Assembly: GCA_023666615.1 (NCBI GenBank)
Contig: JAMPBQ010000015.1
Coordinates: 1-34,775 of the forward strand
Direction: 5' to 3'
Length of the DNA stretch: 34,775 nucleotides
DNA from: Clostridium sp.
GTDB taxonomy: Bacteria > Bacteroidota > Bacteroidia > Bacteroidales > Muribaculaceae
Shown: positions 1 through 9,129 of the stretch, one piece after another
Layout of the letters: the number at the start of each line of letters is the position of its first letter
How positions within the stretch are numbered: the first letter of the stretch is position 1
Made by a program: the position numbers and the translations under genes
Notes under the pieces: model-generated
What the model was told of the DNA's origin: nothing
Database searches by the model: none
Seen by the model: the letters and a program-made list of their open reading frames with translations, nothing else

Positions 1-51
<51 letters not shown>

Positions 52-74
52 ATTGCGTATTTCAATCTTCTTTG

Positions 75-147
<73 letters not shown>

Positions 148-185
148 ATTCTTCCTTTTAAACGTTCTCTTCGTTTTTGACGTTG

Positions 186-217
186 CAAAGTTAGTCACTT
201 TTCTTGAACCAACCAAA
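186..217 (-). promoter_or_regulatory. Predicted promoter of the tRNA-Gly pair
   Basis: The minus strand carries a perfect Bacteroidota -7 box, TAACTTTG (186-193), with TTTG at 214-217 as the -33 element and a 20-nt spacer. This matches the known TTTG-N19..21-TAnnTTTG consensus. Transcription should start near 179, about 30 nt before the first tRNA. A prediction from the motif only. Confidence 0.7.
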
Positions 218-302
218 TTTTTTCCGCACTTTTTTCAAAAAATTTTATTTCTATACCCACATCCAATTGCTGCTCAAACCATTCCAATCACATCAATATT
301 TT

Positions 303-345
303 TGCGGCCGATGAAAATCCGCAATGCGCATTCCCATCGGCCGCA
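303..345. repeat. Nested inverted repeat at the 3' end of the PUL
   Basis: Two perfectly complementary 11-bp arms (303-313 TGCGGCCGATG and 335-345 CATCGGCCGCA) enclose a 21-nt loop, and the loop itself contains the palindrome AATGCGCATT (323-332). It starts 17 bp below the stop codon of the last PUL gene. It may end or stabilise the PUL transcript, but on the minus strand it is followed by AAAAATATT rather than a U run, so it is not a textbook intrinsic terminator. Confidence 0.7.
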
Positions 346-361
346 ATGATGCCAAATCGCC

Positions 362-2815
362 TTACAGCCTCACCACTGCGCTCAACGGCAGCGACGCCGA
401 CGAATCGCCTACGCTTATGCGGAATTCCCCGGGCTCTAGCACCCATTCATCCGCCGATGGCGAGAAATATTTGAATGCCTCCTCGCCAAGTTTTATCGCC
501 ACTCGCTTCGTCTCCCCGGGCTGAAGGCTCACTTTCTCAAATCCCTTCAGTTCTTTCTCCGGCCTCGGCGCTGACGACTCAATGTCCGTGACGTAAACCT
601 GCGCCACTTCTTCGCCTGCGCGCTTGCCCGCGTTCTTTACGTCAAACGTCACCTCCACTGTGCCATCAGCCTGCTTCTCTGCCGCCAAATTCGAAAACTC
701 AAATTTAGTGTATGACAATCCGTATCCGAACGGATAGCGGGGCTCCTTCCCCATTCTGTCATAGCCCCGGTAGCCTCCAAACACGCCCTCTTTGTAGTCG
801 ATGCGCTTATATTCGCTCCCCTTCAGGTTGTCATAATAGTTCTCAAAGCTCGGATTGTCCTCCCATGCGCGGTCAAATGATATGGGCAGTTTTCCCGAAG
901 GATTCACCTTGCCGGTGAGTATGTCGGCCAGAGCCGTGCCCCACTGCTGTCCGCCGTACCAGGCCATGATTATGCCCTTAGCGTATGGCTCCCAGCTCTC
1001 CATCCCGATGCCGCCGCCGGCGTTGATCACAACCACGGTATTCGGGTTCGCCTCCCCCACTCTTTTTATCAGCTCTTGCTGGAACTCCGGCAGTTCAAAG
1101 GGTCGGTCGAATCCCTCGCCCTCCATATCGCTGTTGAATCCCACGCACACCACGGCGTTGTCCGCCTTGCGCAAAGCCTTCATCAGCTTGTCTTCATCCA
1201 GCATCGAAAGACTGCAATGTATCGCTGCCGACGAAATATTGTCAAAATATTCCAGCTCCAAATTGTACACGCTGTCCGCGTTCACATGCATCTGCTTTTG
1301 ACGCGACGAATACGCGTGGTTGCCCCAGTCTCCGGCCACGGTCTTGCCGTTTACCTTCAGCCGGTAGCCATCGTCTCCGCCCATGTCTATTTTGATTACG
1401 CCTGATTTCCGCGGCTTGTACACTCCGGTCCACCTCACTGAAAAATGATCTTCCGGCATGTCCTCAAACGCCTTGCCGTATTCCCAGTCAAAGCTCGGCT
1501 TGGCGTCTATGCGCACATGCGCCGGCTCTCCTTCAAAGTTCTGGTTGCTGAAATATTCTCCCTTGAGCCCCGGCGCGCTGAGCTCCGCGTCGGCATAAAC
1601 CATCGGCATCGCATCTTCATAAAGCACATCGTCTGTCAACACGATTGTGGATTTGCGAGCCGCCTTCATCGCCTCTGCGGGCGTTGTCGACGAAAACGGG
1701 CTGACAAATCCGCTGCCTCCGCCCGTCGGCGTAATGCCCGCGTTGGGCCCTAATATCACGGTGGTGCCCTTCAGCGGCAGCAAGTCGCCCTCGTTCTTCA
1801 AAAGCACCATTCCCTGCCGCGCCATTTCCAGGGCCACTTCGTCCGACTCCGGATTGTTCATCGGAATCGCCTCCATCTTCGCATCCTCGTCAAGCGCCCC
1901 GATAGCTATGAGCGTCTGCAGCATATGCTGCGCCTTCAGGTCAATCGTGGCCATGTCCACGCGCCCGGCCTCTATCTCCGGCACAAGCTTCTCCATATTG
2001 AAGTATACCCCCTTGGGCATCTCCAGGTCTAGCCCAGCGTTGGCAATCCCTACTGTGGAGTATGTCGACGTCCAGTCGCTCATCAATATGCCGTCAAATC
2101 CCCACATGTCGCGAAGCACATCTTTGTTGAGCCACGAATTCTCCGACGCATGCACTCCGTTCAGAAGGTTGTAGCTGTTCATCACAGCCCCCACGCCGGC
2201 CTCTTCCACAGCCTTGCGGAATGCCGGAAAGTAAATCTCATGCATCGTCCTGCGGTCTACATCACTGCTGGCGTGGTGCCTGTCCCATTCCTGGTTGTTG
2301 GCCGCAAAGTGCTTTATCGTGGCCAGAACGCCCTTGTCCTGCACCCCAAGTATGTATTCCTTGGCCATCTCGGAAGCCAAATACGGGTCTTCGCCCATAT
2401 ATTCAAAGTTGCGTCCGCAGAGGGGCGAACGATATATGTTCACGCCCGGCCCAAGAAGTATCCTTACGCCTCTCGCTCTCGCGTCATTGCCAAGGCTCTC
2501 GCCGTATTTGCGCATCATCGGTCTGTTCCACGACGCCGCGGCCAGCACGCCCGAAGGGTACAGCGTCGAATGCGGCGCGTGGTTGCGTATGCCCTGCGGG
2601 CCGTCCGCCAAGAGAATCCGCGGAATCCCCAAGCGCTCTATCGGCCGAAGCGAGAACGATGTCTCACCCGAAAGATAGCTCACCTTTTCCTCTAGCGTCA
2701 TTTGCTCCACCAGCGCCCGAGCCCTATCCTTATGCTCTTGCGTTATCACCAGCTTGTCGGCGCGTGCTCCGCAAAAAACAGCCGCCGCCGCCGCAAAAAT
2801 CAAAAATCTTTTCAT
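362..2815 (-). CDS. GH3 beta-glycosidase with inserted PA14 domain
   Basis: An 817-aa exported enzyme with an N-terminal signal peptide (MKRFLIFAAAAAVFCGARA). The GH3 barrel spans about 30-310 and contains GEDPYL (141-146), KHFAANN (168-174) and the nucleophile motif SDW with D247. The C-terminal alpha/beta domain starts near 325 and is interrupted by a PA14-like module (about 415-540, beginning LKGEYFSNQ and containing GGDDGYRLKVNG). It resumes with EGEGFDR (565-571), which carries the likely acid/base glutamate, and ends in a fibronectin-III-like domain (about 700-817). PA14 insertion at this place is known in GH3 beta-glucosidases, where it shapes the active-site entrance. It is the last gene of the PUL, probably acting in the periplasm on beta-linked oligosaccharides. 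The exact sugar cannot be read from the sequence. Confidence 0.94.
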   Translation of the reverse strand: MKRFLIFAAAAAVFCGARADKLVITQEHKDRARALVEQMTLEEKVSYLSGETSFSLRPIERLGIPRILLADGPQGIRNHAPHSTLYPSGVLAAASWNRPMMRKYGESLGNDARARGVRILLGPGVNIYRSPLCGRNFEYMGEDPYLASEMAKEYILGVQDKGVLATIKHFAANNQEWDRHHASSDVDRRTMHEIYFPAFRKAVEEAGVGAVMNSYNLLNGVHASENSWLNKDVLRDMWGFDGILMSDWTSTYSTVGIANAGLDLEMPKGVYFNMEKLVPEIEAGRVDMATIDLKAQHMLQTLIAIGALDEDAKMEAIPMNNPESDEVALEMARQGMVLLKNEGDLLPLKGTTVILGPNAGITPTGGGSGFVSPFSSTTPAEAMKAARKSTIVLTDDVLYEDAMPMVYADAELSAPGLKGEYFSNQNFEGEPAHVRIDAKPSFDWEYGKAFEDMPEDHFSVRWTGVYKPRKSGVIKIDMGGDDGYRLKVNGKTVAGDWGNHAYSSRQKQMHVNADSVYNLELEYFDNISSAAIHCSLSMLDEDKLMKALRKADNAVVCVGFNSDMEGEGFDRPFELPEFQQELIKRVGEANPNTVVVINAGGGIGMESWEPYAKGIIMAWYGGQQWGTALADILTGKVNPSGKLPISFDRAWEDNPSFENYYDNLKGSEYKRIDYKEGVFGGYRGYDRMGKEPRYPFGYGLSYTKFEFSNLAAEKQADGTVEVTFDVKNAGKRAGEEVAQVYVTDIESSAPRPEKELKGFEKVSLQPGETKRVAIKLGEEAFKYFSPSADEWVLEPGEFRISVGDSSASLPLSAVVRL

Positions 2816-2878
2816 ATTATAATTTCTTATCTTCTCAAAAATTCCGTGTAATCCGTATTTATCTCCCGTTTATCTCCC

Positions 2879-2900
2879 GCGCGGGGTTTGCAACCCGCGC
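2879..2900. repeat. GC-rich intergenic hairpin
   Basis: In the 114-bp gap between the two GH3 genes the arms GCGCGGG (2879-2885) and CCCGCGC (2894-2900) can pair around an 8-nt loop, and a slipped register GGGTT/AACCC is also possible. No U run follows on the minus strand, so it looks like a processing or attenuation hairpin or a REP-like element rather than a terminator. Confidence 0.5.
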
Positions 2901-2929
2901 GCAATCCAACTCAATCCCGCAGCCCACAC

Positions 2930-5908
2930 TCAATCCTTAATGTTAATCCTCACCTTCTTCGGCCCGACCTCCACAAAATACTCGCCATCCTCCAAGAATC
3001 GGTCGCCCTTGTCATCGACAAACCCGAAATCCCTCATCAGATTCACGTCAAACCTGTAGGTCCGGCTCTCTCCTGCCGGTATCACCTGTTTCTCAATATG
3101 TTTGAGCTCCTTCTCCGGCCGAGTAATGCTGCAGTAAGGGTCGCTCACATACCAAAGCGCCGCCTCAGCTCCGTCAACTTCGCCCACATTCTTCACAGTC
3201 ACCTCCAGCGAAAGCTTTCCGTTCCTAGAAATCACAGTGTCCGATGCCGCAATGTCTGAATACTCAAAGTTCGTATAGCTCAGCCCATGCCCAAACTCAT
3301 ACAGCGGCGTGCTCGGTATATCCTGGTAAAATCCCTGATGGTGTCGCCCGCTCTTGCGCCTATTGTAGTAAATGGGTATCTGCCCCGTGCCGCGCGGGAA
3401 GGTTATCGCAAGCTTGCCCGATGGATTCGTCTTGCCGCTCAATATGTTCGCTATGGCATTTGCCCCTTCTGTGCCAGGCTGCCAAGCCTCAAGTATTGCC
3501 TGGCTCAGCGGCTCCAGCCTCGTCAAGTCCAATGGCCTGCCGTTCACAAGCACCAGCGCGATCGGCTTGCCGGTCGCCGCTATGGCCTGCGCCAATTCTT
3601 CCTGTATCTTCGGCATCGATATGTCTGATCTCACCGCGTTCTCCCCGCTCCACGTCAGCCTCTCGCCAAGGCAAAGCACCACTATGTCTGCCTCCTGCGC
3701 GGCCTTCACGGCATCCGCCAGCATAGACCTGTCATCGCCGTGCAGCGGGGAGCCCTGAGAATATGTCACCTGGACGTCGCCGAATTTCTCCTTGATGCCC
3801 TCATAAATTGTCTTCACGTCTGTGTCCTTGCCATGTCCTAGCCAGTTGCCCAGAAGGTCCCAGCGGTTTTGCGCCAACGGGCCAATCACGGCTATCTTCT
3901 TTGCGCCCTTCATCGGCAGCATTTTTGCGTCATTCTTCAAAAGTACCATCGACTCTTCCGCCATCGTCCGGGCCAATTCCCTATTTGCGGTGGTCAGGAA
4001 CGTTGCCTCCCTTTCAAGAGCCGGGGTGTAAGGATTCTCAAACAGCCCTAATCGCATCTTCACCCTCAGCACTCGCCTTACGGCCTCGTCAACCTGGTCC
4101 ATCGAAATCGCTCCGCTCTCCACAAGCTCCGCCAAGTGCCGGTCGTATGCATGGCTCATCATGTCCATTTCCAGCCCGGCGTTGAATGCCGCCTCTGCCG
4201 CCGCGCGCTTGTCTGCGACGCGTCCTTGGTTCTTCAGCTGCTCTATCGCCCCCCAGTCGCTCACTATGAATCCGTCATGCCCCCACTTCTCTTTGAGGAT
4301 TTCAGTCATGGTGTATCGGTTGGCCGATGCCGGCACGCCGCTTATGTCGTTGAATGCGCTCATCAAGGTCGCCGCTCCGGCCTGCACGCCTCTTTGGTAA
4401 GGCAATAGGTAGGTATCCCACAGCGTCTGCCTCGATATTTCTGTGTAGACGTAATCCCTGCCTGCCTCTGATGCCCCGTAGCCAACGTAATGCTTCAGGC
4501 ACGCCGCTATTTTCCCGGGCTCTCTCAAGTTCTTGCCCTGGTAGCCGCGAACGCTTGCGTCGGCGAATACGCCGTTGGCGTAAGGGTCTTCCCCATACCC
4601 CTCGGATACTCGGCCCCACCTTGGGTCGCGCGCCACGTCTATCATCGGCGAGAATGTCCAATCAATGCCCGCGGCTTTGGTCTCAGCCGCGCTCATCCCG
4701 CAAGCCTCTTGCACCAGCGCCTTGTTCCACGAGCAAGCCTGCGCCAGCCCTATCGGATAGATGGTGCGGAATCCGTGGATTGCGTCAAAGCCAAACAACA
4801 CGGGGATTCCCAGCCTCGATTGCTCCATAGCCTTTTTCTGCATGGCGTTGCGCAGCTCGGGCACGGTATCGAAATAAATCAGCGACCCTATCTCGGCGGG
4901 AATGTCCAGCACCTCTTCGCCCACGTTGTTAGCATTGTTGTTGCGCCCAAGCGTGTATTGGTTCAGCTGCATCACCTTCTCTTCCATCGTCATCCTTCTG
5001 AGCAAGTCTTCTACCCTTATCTCATCTGGCGCCGACGCGTCTTTGTAGAGCGTGCTTGACGGCTGCATCTCCGACAGGTCAGTCACCGCCAGCGGATTCT
5101 TCACGGCCTCATGCGCTGCCCGCTGGGCCACAAGCTTTAGGTCGGCGTTCATCCCTTCCGGCGCATAGGCGTTGCCCACTGCATTTCTTCCGGTCAGCGC
5201 TTCGTACCACGCGCATGCCGCAGTGTATCTGCCCAGGCTCTCTTCCAGGTGGTACCCGTCGCGGTTGAGGTTGTCGCCCACAAACGTTGTGCGGGCGTTC
5301 TGTATCGCGGCTCCGGCCGGAGCGATTTTCTTGATCTTGTTCTCCTTGGCCACGCGGTCCACTGTCTTGGCCACCATCCTGAACATCGAATCCTGGTCTC
5401 TGCCGTAGTCGCGGAATGCTCCGTGGTTAGAATTTTTTGCGTATGACCACGTCTGGTGCATCATGTATTTTGCCTTCTTGGGCGCCTTGGCCTTCACAAG
5501 GCTGAGTAGCTCGGGAAAAACGCCCTCATATGTCGCGTAGTTCCCCGCCTTGCCGCTCACCTGCTGAAGGCTGATGTAATCCCAAGGCTCATCCGCCAAT
5601 GCCTCGGCAATTGTCGTCTTGTCCTTGTCTATCCTGTTCCCGTCAACCTCTACCTTGCGGTAATAGTATGCCGGCGCGTCGCTCTTCATATTGCGCAAAT
5701 GGCGGTCAAGGTCGCAACCGCCAATGAATAGGTTGCCCACCACGATCTCTACGCCGTCGGCCACCCCGAGCTCGTGCAGGTTCTGCTCTATGGCGTCGCG
5801 CGAAAAGCTGTTGCCTATCGCCAGCACCCTCAGCGTCTCCGCCTGCCCCAGCGCCCACGCCAGCGCCAAAATCACCGCCATTGCATATCTCTTGCAGTTC
5901 ATCCTCAT
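2930..5908 (-). CDS. DUF4886 (SGNH-like) - GH3 fusion, BglX-like
   Basis: A 992-aa two-enzyme polypeptide. After a signal peptide (about 1-23) comes a DUF4886/SGNH-hydrolase-like domain (about 25-270), with the nucleophile block IGNSFS (S34) and a DGYH motif (D217, H220) matching the DxxH dyad of GDSL/SGNH esterases. A complete BglX-type GH3 follows: DAIHGF (375-380), DPRWGR (428-433), SEGYGEDPY (435-443), KHYVGYG (472-478) and the nucleophile SDWGA (D551), with an Ig-like C-terminal domain. The start is supported by an AAAGGA ribosome-binding sequence; a second ATG two codons later is possible. DUF4886 and GH3 usually occur as separate proteins. The fusion suggests de-esterification coupled to removal of the exposed beta-linked sugar, but the esterase activity is inferred. 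Confidence 0.93.
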   Translation of the reverse strand: MRMNCKRYAMAVILALAWALGQAETLRVLAIGNSFSRDAIEQNLHELGVADGVEIVVGNLFIGGCDLDRHLRNMKSDAPAYYYRKVEVDGNRIDKDKTTIAEALADEPWDYISLQQVSGKAGNYATYEGVFPELLSLVKAKAPKKAKYMMHQTWSYAKNSNHGAFRDYGRDQDSMFRMVAKTVDRVAKENKIKKIAPAGAAIQNARTTFVGDNLNRDGYHLEESLGRYTAACAWYEALTGRNAVGNAYAPEGMNADLKLVAQRAAHEAVKNPLAVTDLSEMQPSSTLYKDASAPDEIRVEDLLRRMTMEEKVMQLNQYTLGRNNNANNVGEEVLDIPAEIGSLIYFDTVPELRNAMQKKAMEQSRLGIPVLFGFDAIHGFRTIYPIGLAQACSWNKALVQEACGMSAAETKAAGIDWTFSPMIDVARDPRWGRVSEGYGEDPYANGVFADASVRGYQGKNLREPGKIAACLKHYVGYGASEAGRDYVYTEISRQTLWDTYLLPYQRGVQAGAATLMSAFNDISGVPASANRYTMTEILKEKWGHDGFIVSDWGAIEQLKNQGRVADKRAAAEAAFNAGLEMDMMSHAYDRHLAELVESGAISMDQVDEAVRRVLRVKMRLGLFENPYTPALEREATFLTTANRELARTMAEESMVLLKNDAKMLPMKGAKKIAVIGPLAQNRWDLLGNWLGHGKDTDVKTIYEGIKEKFGDVQVTYSQGSPLHGDDRSMLADAVKAAQEADIVVLCLGERLTWSGENAVRSDISMPKIQEELAQAIAATGKPIALVLVNGRPLDLTRLEPLSQAILEAWQPGTEGANAIANILSGKTNPSGKLAITFPRGTGQIPIYYNRRKSGRHHQGFYQDIPSTPLYEFGHGLSYTNFEYSDIAASDTVISRNGKLSLEVTVKNVGEVDGAEAALWYVSDPYCSITRPEKELKHIEKQVIPAGESRTYRFDVNLMRDFGFVDDKGDRFLEDGEYFVEVGPKKVRINIKD

Positions 5909-5935
5909 TTCCTTTCCCTTTAGTCTTTTCGGATT

Positions 5936-7744
5936 CTATTTTTCGTATTGTTCTTTCTTTTTCTTGTAGTAGTCTCGCATAAATCGCCATGCCTTTTTCC
6001 TCTCGCCGCGGTCCGATACAAGCCCTTTCCTGTTCCAGCCCTGCTGGTTCTTTGGGTGAAAGCGGAAGGGCGAGCGGAAATCGAAAAGCACCCACGGCGA
6101 AATTCCCCGCAAGTTAGCGATATTTTCGAACATTGCAACGTTATCTTGAAAAAGTTTTAGCTGATATTTTTCGCCCCATGACCATGCGGCCTCCTCATCG
6201 CCATCCTGCCCGGCCAGTGCCTCGCCGCCAAACTCGGAGATTATCAGAGGTTTGTCCATATTCACCTCCCACCTGCAGTCTTTCGGCTCCATAGGCCATG
6301 GATGGTACCATCCCATGTATTTGTTCACGGCCACCACGTCCAGGTTCTCGGCAAAGTCATCGTCCATCGTGAATATTCCCTTTTCTTTGTCGAAATACAC
6401 CAGGTCGAAAGCCGCAACGTAAAGCCTCGTGTCGTCCATCCCTCGCCCTATCTCCAACAGCGATTTCAGAAAGTCGTTCCTCTCTGCCGATGGCTTGGTC
6501 TCATTGGCCACGCCCCAAAATCCTACTGCGCACCTGTTCCTGTCTCGGCTTATCATCTCCCTAAGCATCGTCTGCGCCTTTTCTCGGGTTGCGTCATCCG
6601 CAAAATCGATGCCCTGCCAAATAGGTATCTCTTCCCATAGCACGATTCCCATCTCTTCGGCCATCCTTACGATGTGCTCGTTCTGCGGATAGTGCGCCAG
6701 CCTGATCATGTTCACGCCCAGCTCTTTTGCCTCGTTCAGCAGCATCGTGGCGTCGGCTTTTGAGAATGCCCTGCCCATCCGCTGCGGTATCTCTTCGTGG
6801 AAGGATACTGACCGCATGAATTGCGGCTTGCCGTTGATCAAGATTTCTGTCCCGTCAACTTCTATCGTGCGGAATCCAATCCTCTCGCTTACGGTGTCGG
6901 TCCGGCTCGCCAGCGTCACGTCATACAGCATCGGAGCCCCGGGCTCCCACAGCCGCAGGCCATTCCCCGCGTCAATGCTTCCGCTCGCTTTTCCTTCCGC
7001 GTCGGTGGTGAGCGTCACTGTCTTGTTGAGCTCGGGAATGCTCACGCATATCATCTCGCCCTCCAACGGCTGCGCCAAGGCGGCGTCAACCAGTATGCGG
7101 TTCGGCTTCTCTTTGTCAAGCCTCACGAAGTATTCTGAAATGCCTCCCTCGGGCAAGTCCAAAAGCATCACGTCTCGCGTGATGCCGCCGTAATTCCACC
7201 AGTCAAAGGCCATCGCCGGGATGGCGTCTTTGGCCCTGGTGTTGTTGGCCTTCACGACCAAAAAGTTCTCCCCGTCCAAAAGCTTGTCGGTCACGTCAAA
7301 CTGGAAGGGCGTGAAGCTGCCTTCATGGCTGCCTATCTTTTCCCCGTTCAAATATACGTCGGCTCTGTAGCTCACCCCGGCAAAGTAGAGGATTGCCCGC
7401 CTGTCTGCCTGCTTCTTAGCGTCGAATTTCCTCCCGTACCACACCGATCCTTCGTACAGCTGCAGCTCGGGCCTTTGGCTGTTCCAGTCGCCGGGCACGT
7501 TTAGCCTGTCCGTCCCGTCAAACGAATACTCAAAGAATTGCTCCCCGCTCTCGGGCTTCTGGTTTTTCCATACTTCCATGCGCTCGCCTTGGTCGTATTG
7601 GTCCACTATCGCCTCCCATTTTCCGTTAAGCGATACGCCCTTGCGCCCATAGGCGTTGGTGATCAACTCGGCCGCGCAGCTCTGCCCTATTGCCAAAAGC
7701 CAGGCGGCAGCGAGCGATAGCCGAATAAGTTTACTTGCCTTCAT
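5936..7744 (-). CDS. GH2 beta-glucuronidase
   Basis: A 602-aa exported GH2 enzyme of about the size of classical beta-glucuronidases. The signal peptide covers about 1-25. The jelly-roll domain spans about 30-200 (WYGRKF, YLNGEKIGSHEGSFTPF, NYGGITRDV), the Ig-like domain about 200-300, and the TIM barrel 300-602. The acid/base is E415 in WGVANE and the nucleophile E504 in ISEFGGE. Near the C-terminus WNRKG gives N571-x-K573, the NxK motif that contacts the uronate carboxylate in GH2 beta-glucuronidases and separates them from beta-galactosidases. The start codon lies inside the end of the CE7 gene (14-bp overlap), which implies translational coupling. Beta-galacturonidase activity is the main alternative. 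Confidence 0.92.
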   Translation of the reverse strand: MKASKLIRLSLAAAWLLAIGQSCAAELITNAYGRKGVSLNGKWEAIVDQYDQGERMEVWKNQKPESGEQFFEYSFDGTDRLNVPGDWNSQRPELQLYEGSVWYGRKFDAKKQADRRAILYFAGVSYRADVYLNGEKIGSHEGSFTPFQFDVTDKLLDGENFLVVKANNTRAKDAIPAMAFDWWNYGGITRDVMLLDLPEGGISEYFVRLDKEKPNRILVDAALAQPLEGEMICVSIPELNKTVTLTTDAEGKASGSIDAGNGLRLWEPGAPMLYDVTLASRTDTVSERIGFRTIEVDGTEILINGKPQFMRSVSFHEEIPQRMGRAFSKADATMLLNEAKELGVNMIRLAHYPQNEHIVRMAEEMGIVLWEEIPIWQGIDFADDATREKAQTMLREMISRDRNRCAVGFWGVANETKPSAERNDFLKSLLEIGRGMDDTRLYVAAFDLVYFDKEKGIFTMDDDFAENLDVVAVNKYMGWYHPWPMEPKDCRWEVNMDKPLIISEFGGEALAGQDGDEEAAWSWGEKYQLKLFQDNVAMFENIANLRGISPWVLFDFRSPFRFHPKNQQGWNRKGLVSDRGERKKAWRFMRDYYKKKKEQYEK

Positions 7745-9026
7745 TTCCCCTATTCTTTAAGTAGTCCAAAATCCAATTCCATGCCTTGGCCGAATATTCC
7801 GATACGCTGTAGTGGCCCGTTGTCTCGGCCACCCATAGCTGCTTGGGAGCGTCTATCACGTTGTACACCGACATCGTGGTCGTCGGCGGGCACACCATAT
7901 CGTTGTACCCGAAGATGTAAAATCCCGGCTGCTTCACCCTTCTGGCCAGGTTAGCCGTGTCGTAGTAGGCCAATGTATGCAGGTTTCCCTTGGTTTGCAA
8001 TGTCTTGTCCCGCAGTGCGTGGGGCCAGCCTCCTGCCCTGCCATGCGCGTATCCGGCCATGTCGCTCATCGCCGGGTACATGCTCACCAGCGCGCAAATC
8101 CTTGGCTCCAGCGCGGCTAGCATGATCGAGAGCATGCCTCCCTGGCTGCCTCCCCACGATGCCATCTTGCCGTTGTATTGCGGCAGCGTTTCTATGAAGT
8201 CTGCCCCCTTCACGCAGCCGGTGAACACATGCTTGTAATAGTATCTGTCCCGGCTGTCCATGTTTATCGCCGGATAGTCCTTCAGCATTCCCTGGCGCAG
8301 GCGGTGGTATATCTCATTGTCGTGGTCCACGGGGATCCCATGCACCCCAAGCTCCAGCACTATCACGCCTTGCGCCGCGTGGTCGACGTCGCCGTTGTAG
8401 GGCCTGATGCCGGCTCCGGGAACCTTGATGATCGCCGGATATTTCCCCGGCGCCTTGGGCATCGCAAGCATCCCGTAGAACCTCGCATCGGTGGAATTGT
8501 TGGTGTATGATATGTGGTACACATCCACCTTGTCGGTGCATTTCTCAGGCATGAGCGTCATCTTGGCGTTCAGCGGCAGCTTGCGCGTCCTTTCGATTGT
8601 CTCTTTCCAAAATTCGTCAAAGTCCTCGGGCTGCTCCGTCACAGGGCGCAGTTCGTCAGGGTTGTACCCTACTGTGGAATATGCCTCATAGTTCTTGCCC
8701 TCAAATTTCAGCTTGGCCTTCACTCTCAAGAATCCTGGCTTATCCATTGTACCCGCGTTTATGGTGGTCTTGCCGCTCTTCAGGGTCTCGCTCCAGCTCT
8801 TGCGCGGCTCCATCATGTCCTCCGACACCTCAAATGTCATCTCCGCTCCCTTTATAGGCACATTGCACCTGAATGCCTGCACCTCAAACGTCGCCTTTTC
8901 TCCCGCCTTGTAATGGTAATCGTCATGGTCAGGCGTAATAATCAGCTTCACCAAAGTCTCTTGCGCTGAAGCCATGAAAGACCCCAGCGCCATTGCAAAA
9001 ATTAAAACAAATCTCAAATATCGCAT
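7731..9026 (-). CDS. CE7-type acetyl (xylan) esterase, exported
   Basis: A 431-aa protein with a signal peptide ending near MASAQ (about 22). An N-terminal beta-sandwich (about 25-125) precedes the alpha/beta-hydrolase domain of the acetyl xylan esterase/cephalosporin-C deacetylase family (CE7). The catalytic triad can be read as S294 in WGGSQGG, D376 in FGYNDMVCPP and H405 in TTGHY. The conserved CE7 stretches PEDFDEFW and RDRYYYKHV are also present. It should strip acetyl groups from oligosaccharides in the periplasm before glycosidases act. It is translationally coupled to the GH2 gene. The gap to the preceding GH36 gene is about 100 bp and repeat-filled, unlike the tight spacing elsewhere in the operon. 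Confidence 0.92.
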   Translation of the reverse strand: MRYLRFVLIFAMALGSFMASAQETLVKLIITPDHDDYHYKAGEKATFEVQAFRCNVPIKGAEMTFEVSEDMMEPRKSWSETLKSGKTTINAGTMDKPGFLRVKAKLKFEGKNYEAYSTVGYNPDELRPVTEQPEDFDEFWKETIERTRKLPLNAKMTLMPEKCTDKVDVYHISYTNNSTDARFYGMLAMPKAPGKYPAIIKVPGAGIRPYNGDVDHAAQGVIVLELGVHGIPVDHDNEIYHRLRQGMLKDYPAINMDSRDRYYYKHVFTGCVKGADFIETLPQYNGKMASWGGSQGGMLSIMLAALEPRICALVSMYPAMSDMAGYAHGRAGGWPHALRDKTLQTKGNLHTLAYYDTANLARRVKQPGFYIFGYNDMVCPPTTTMSVYNVIDAPKQLWVAETTGHYSVSEYSAKAWNWILDYLKNRGNEGK

Positions 9027-9050
9027 AAATAAATCTTTTTAAAATAATCA

Positions 9051-9127
9051 AATCAAGATTCCACAATAAAATCAAGATTCCTCAAGATTCCACAAGAAAA
9101 ATCAAGATTCCACAAGCAAAATCAAAA
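9051..9127. repeat. Tandem low-complexity array, ATCAAGATTCCACAA units
   Basis: Four degenerate copies of ATCAAGATTCCACAAnnAAA (unit 18-20 bp, one shortened to 12 bp) fill the gap between the GH36 and CE7 genes. The core CAAGATTCCACAAG recurs in the intergenic array near 33402, and the CAAGATT core in the array near 29600. On the transcribed strand it reads as repeats of TTGTGGAATCTTGAT and forms most of the leader of the CE7 gene. Confidence 0.85.
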
Positions 9128-9129
9128 TC

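Noticed and set aside
2879-2900. Hairpin as terminator between the two GH3 genes
   Set aside because: No U run follows on the transcribed strand, and the downstream gene appears to depend on the same message.
2221-2940. Plus-strand open frame of 239 codons opposite the first GH3
   Set aside because: It lies antisense to a clear GH3 gene, its product has no domain character and is rich in Pro, Ser, Cys and Arg. It is a shadow of GC-rich coding DNA.
7744-7744. Lipoprotein signal in the GH2 beta-glucuronidase (AIGQSC)
   Set aside because: The residues before the cysteine do not fit the lipobox (Gln at -2), and cleavage after CAA is more likely.
5936-7744. GH2 as beta-galactosidase
   Set aside because: The NxK motif (N571, K573) and the size of about 600 aa fit beta-glucuronidase better.
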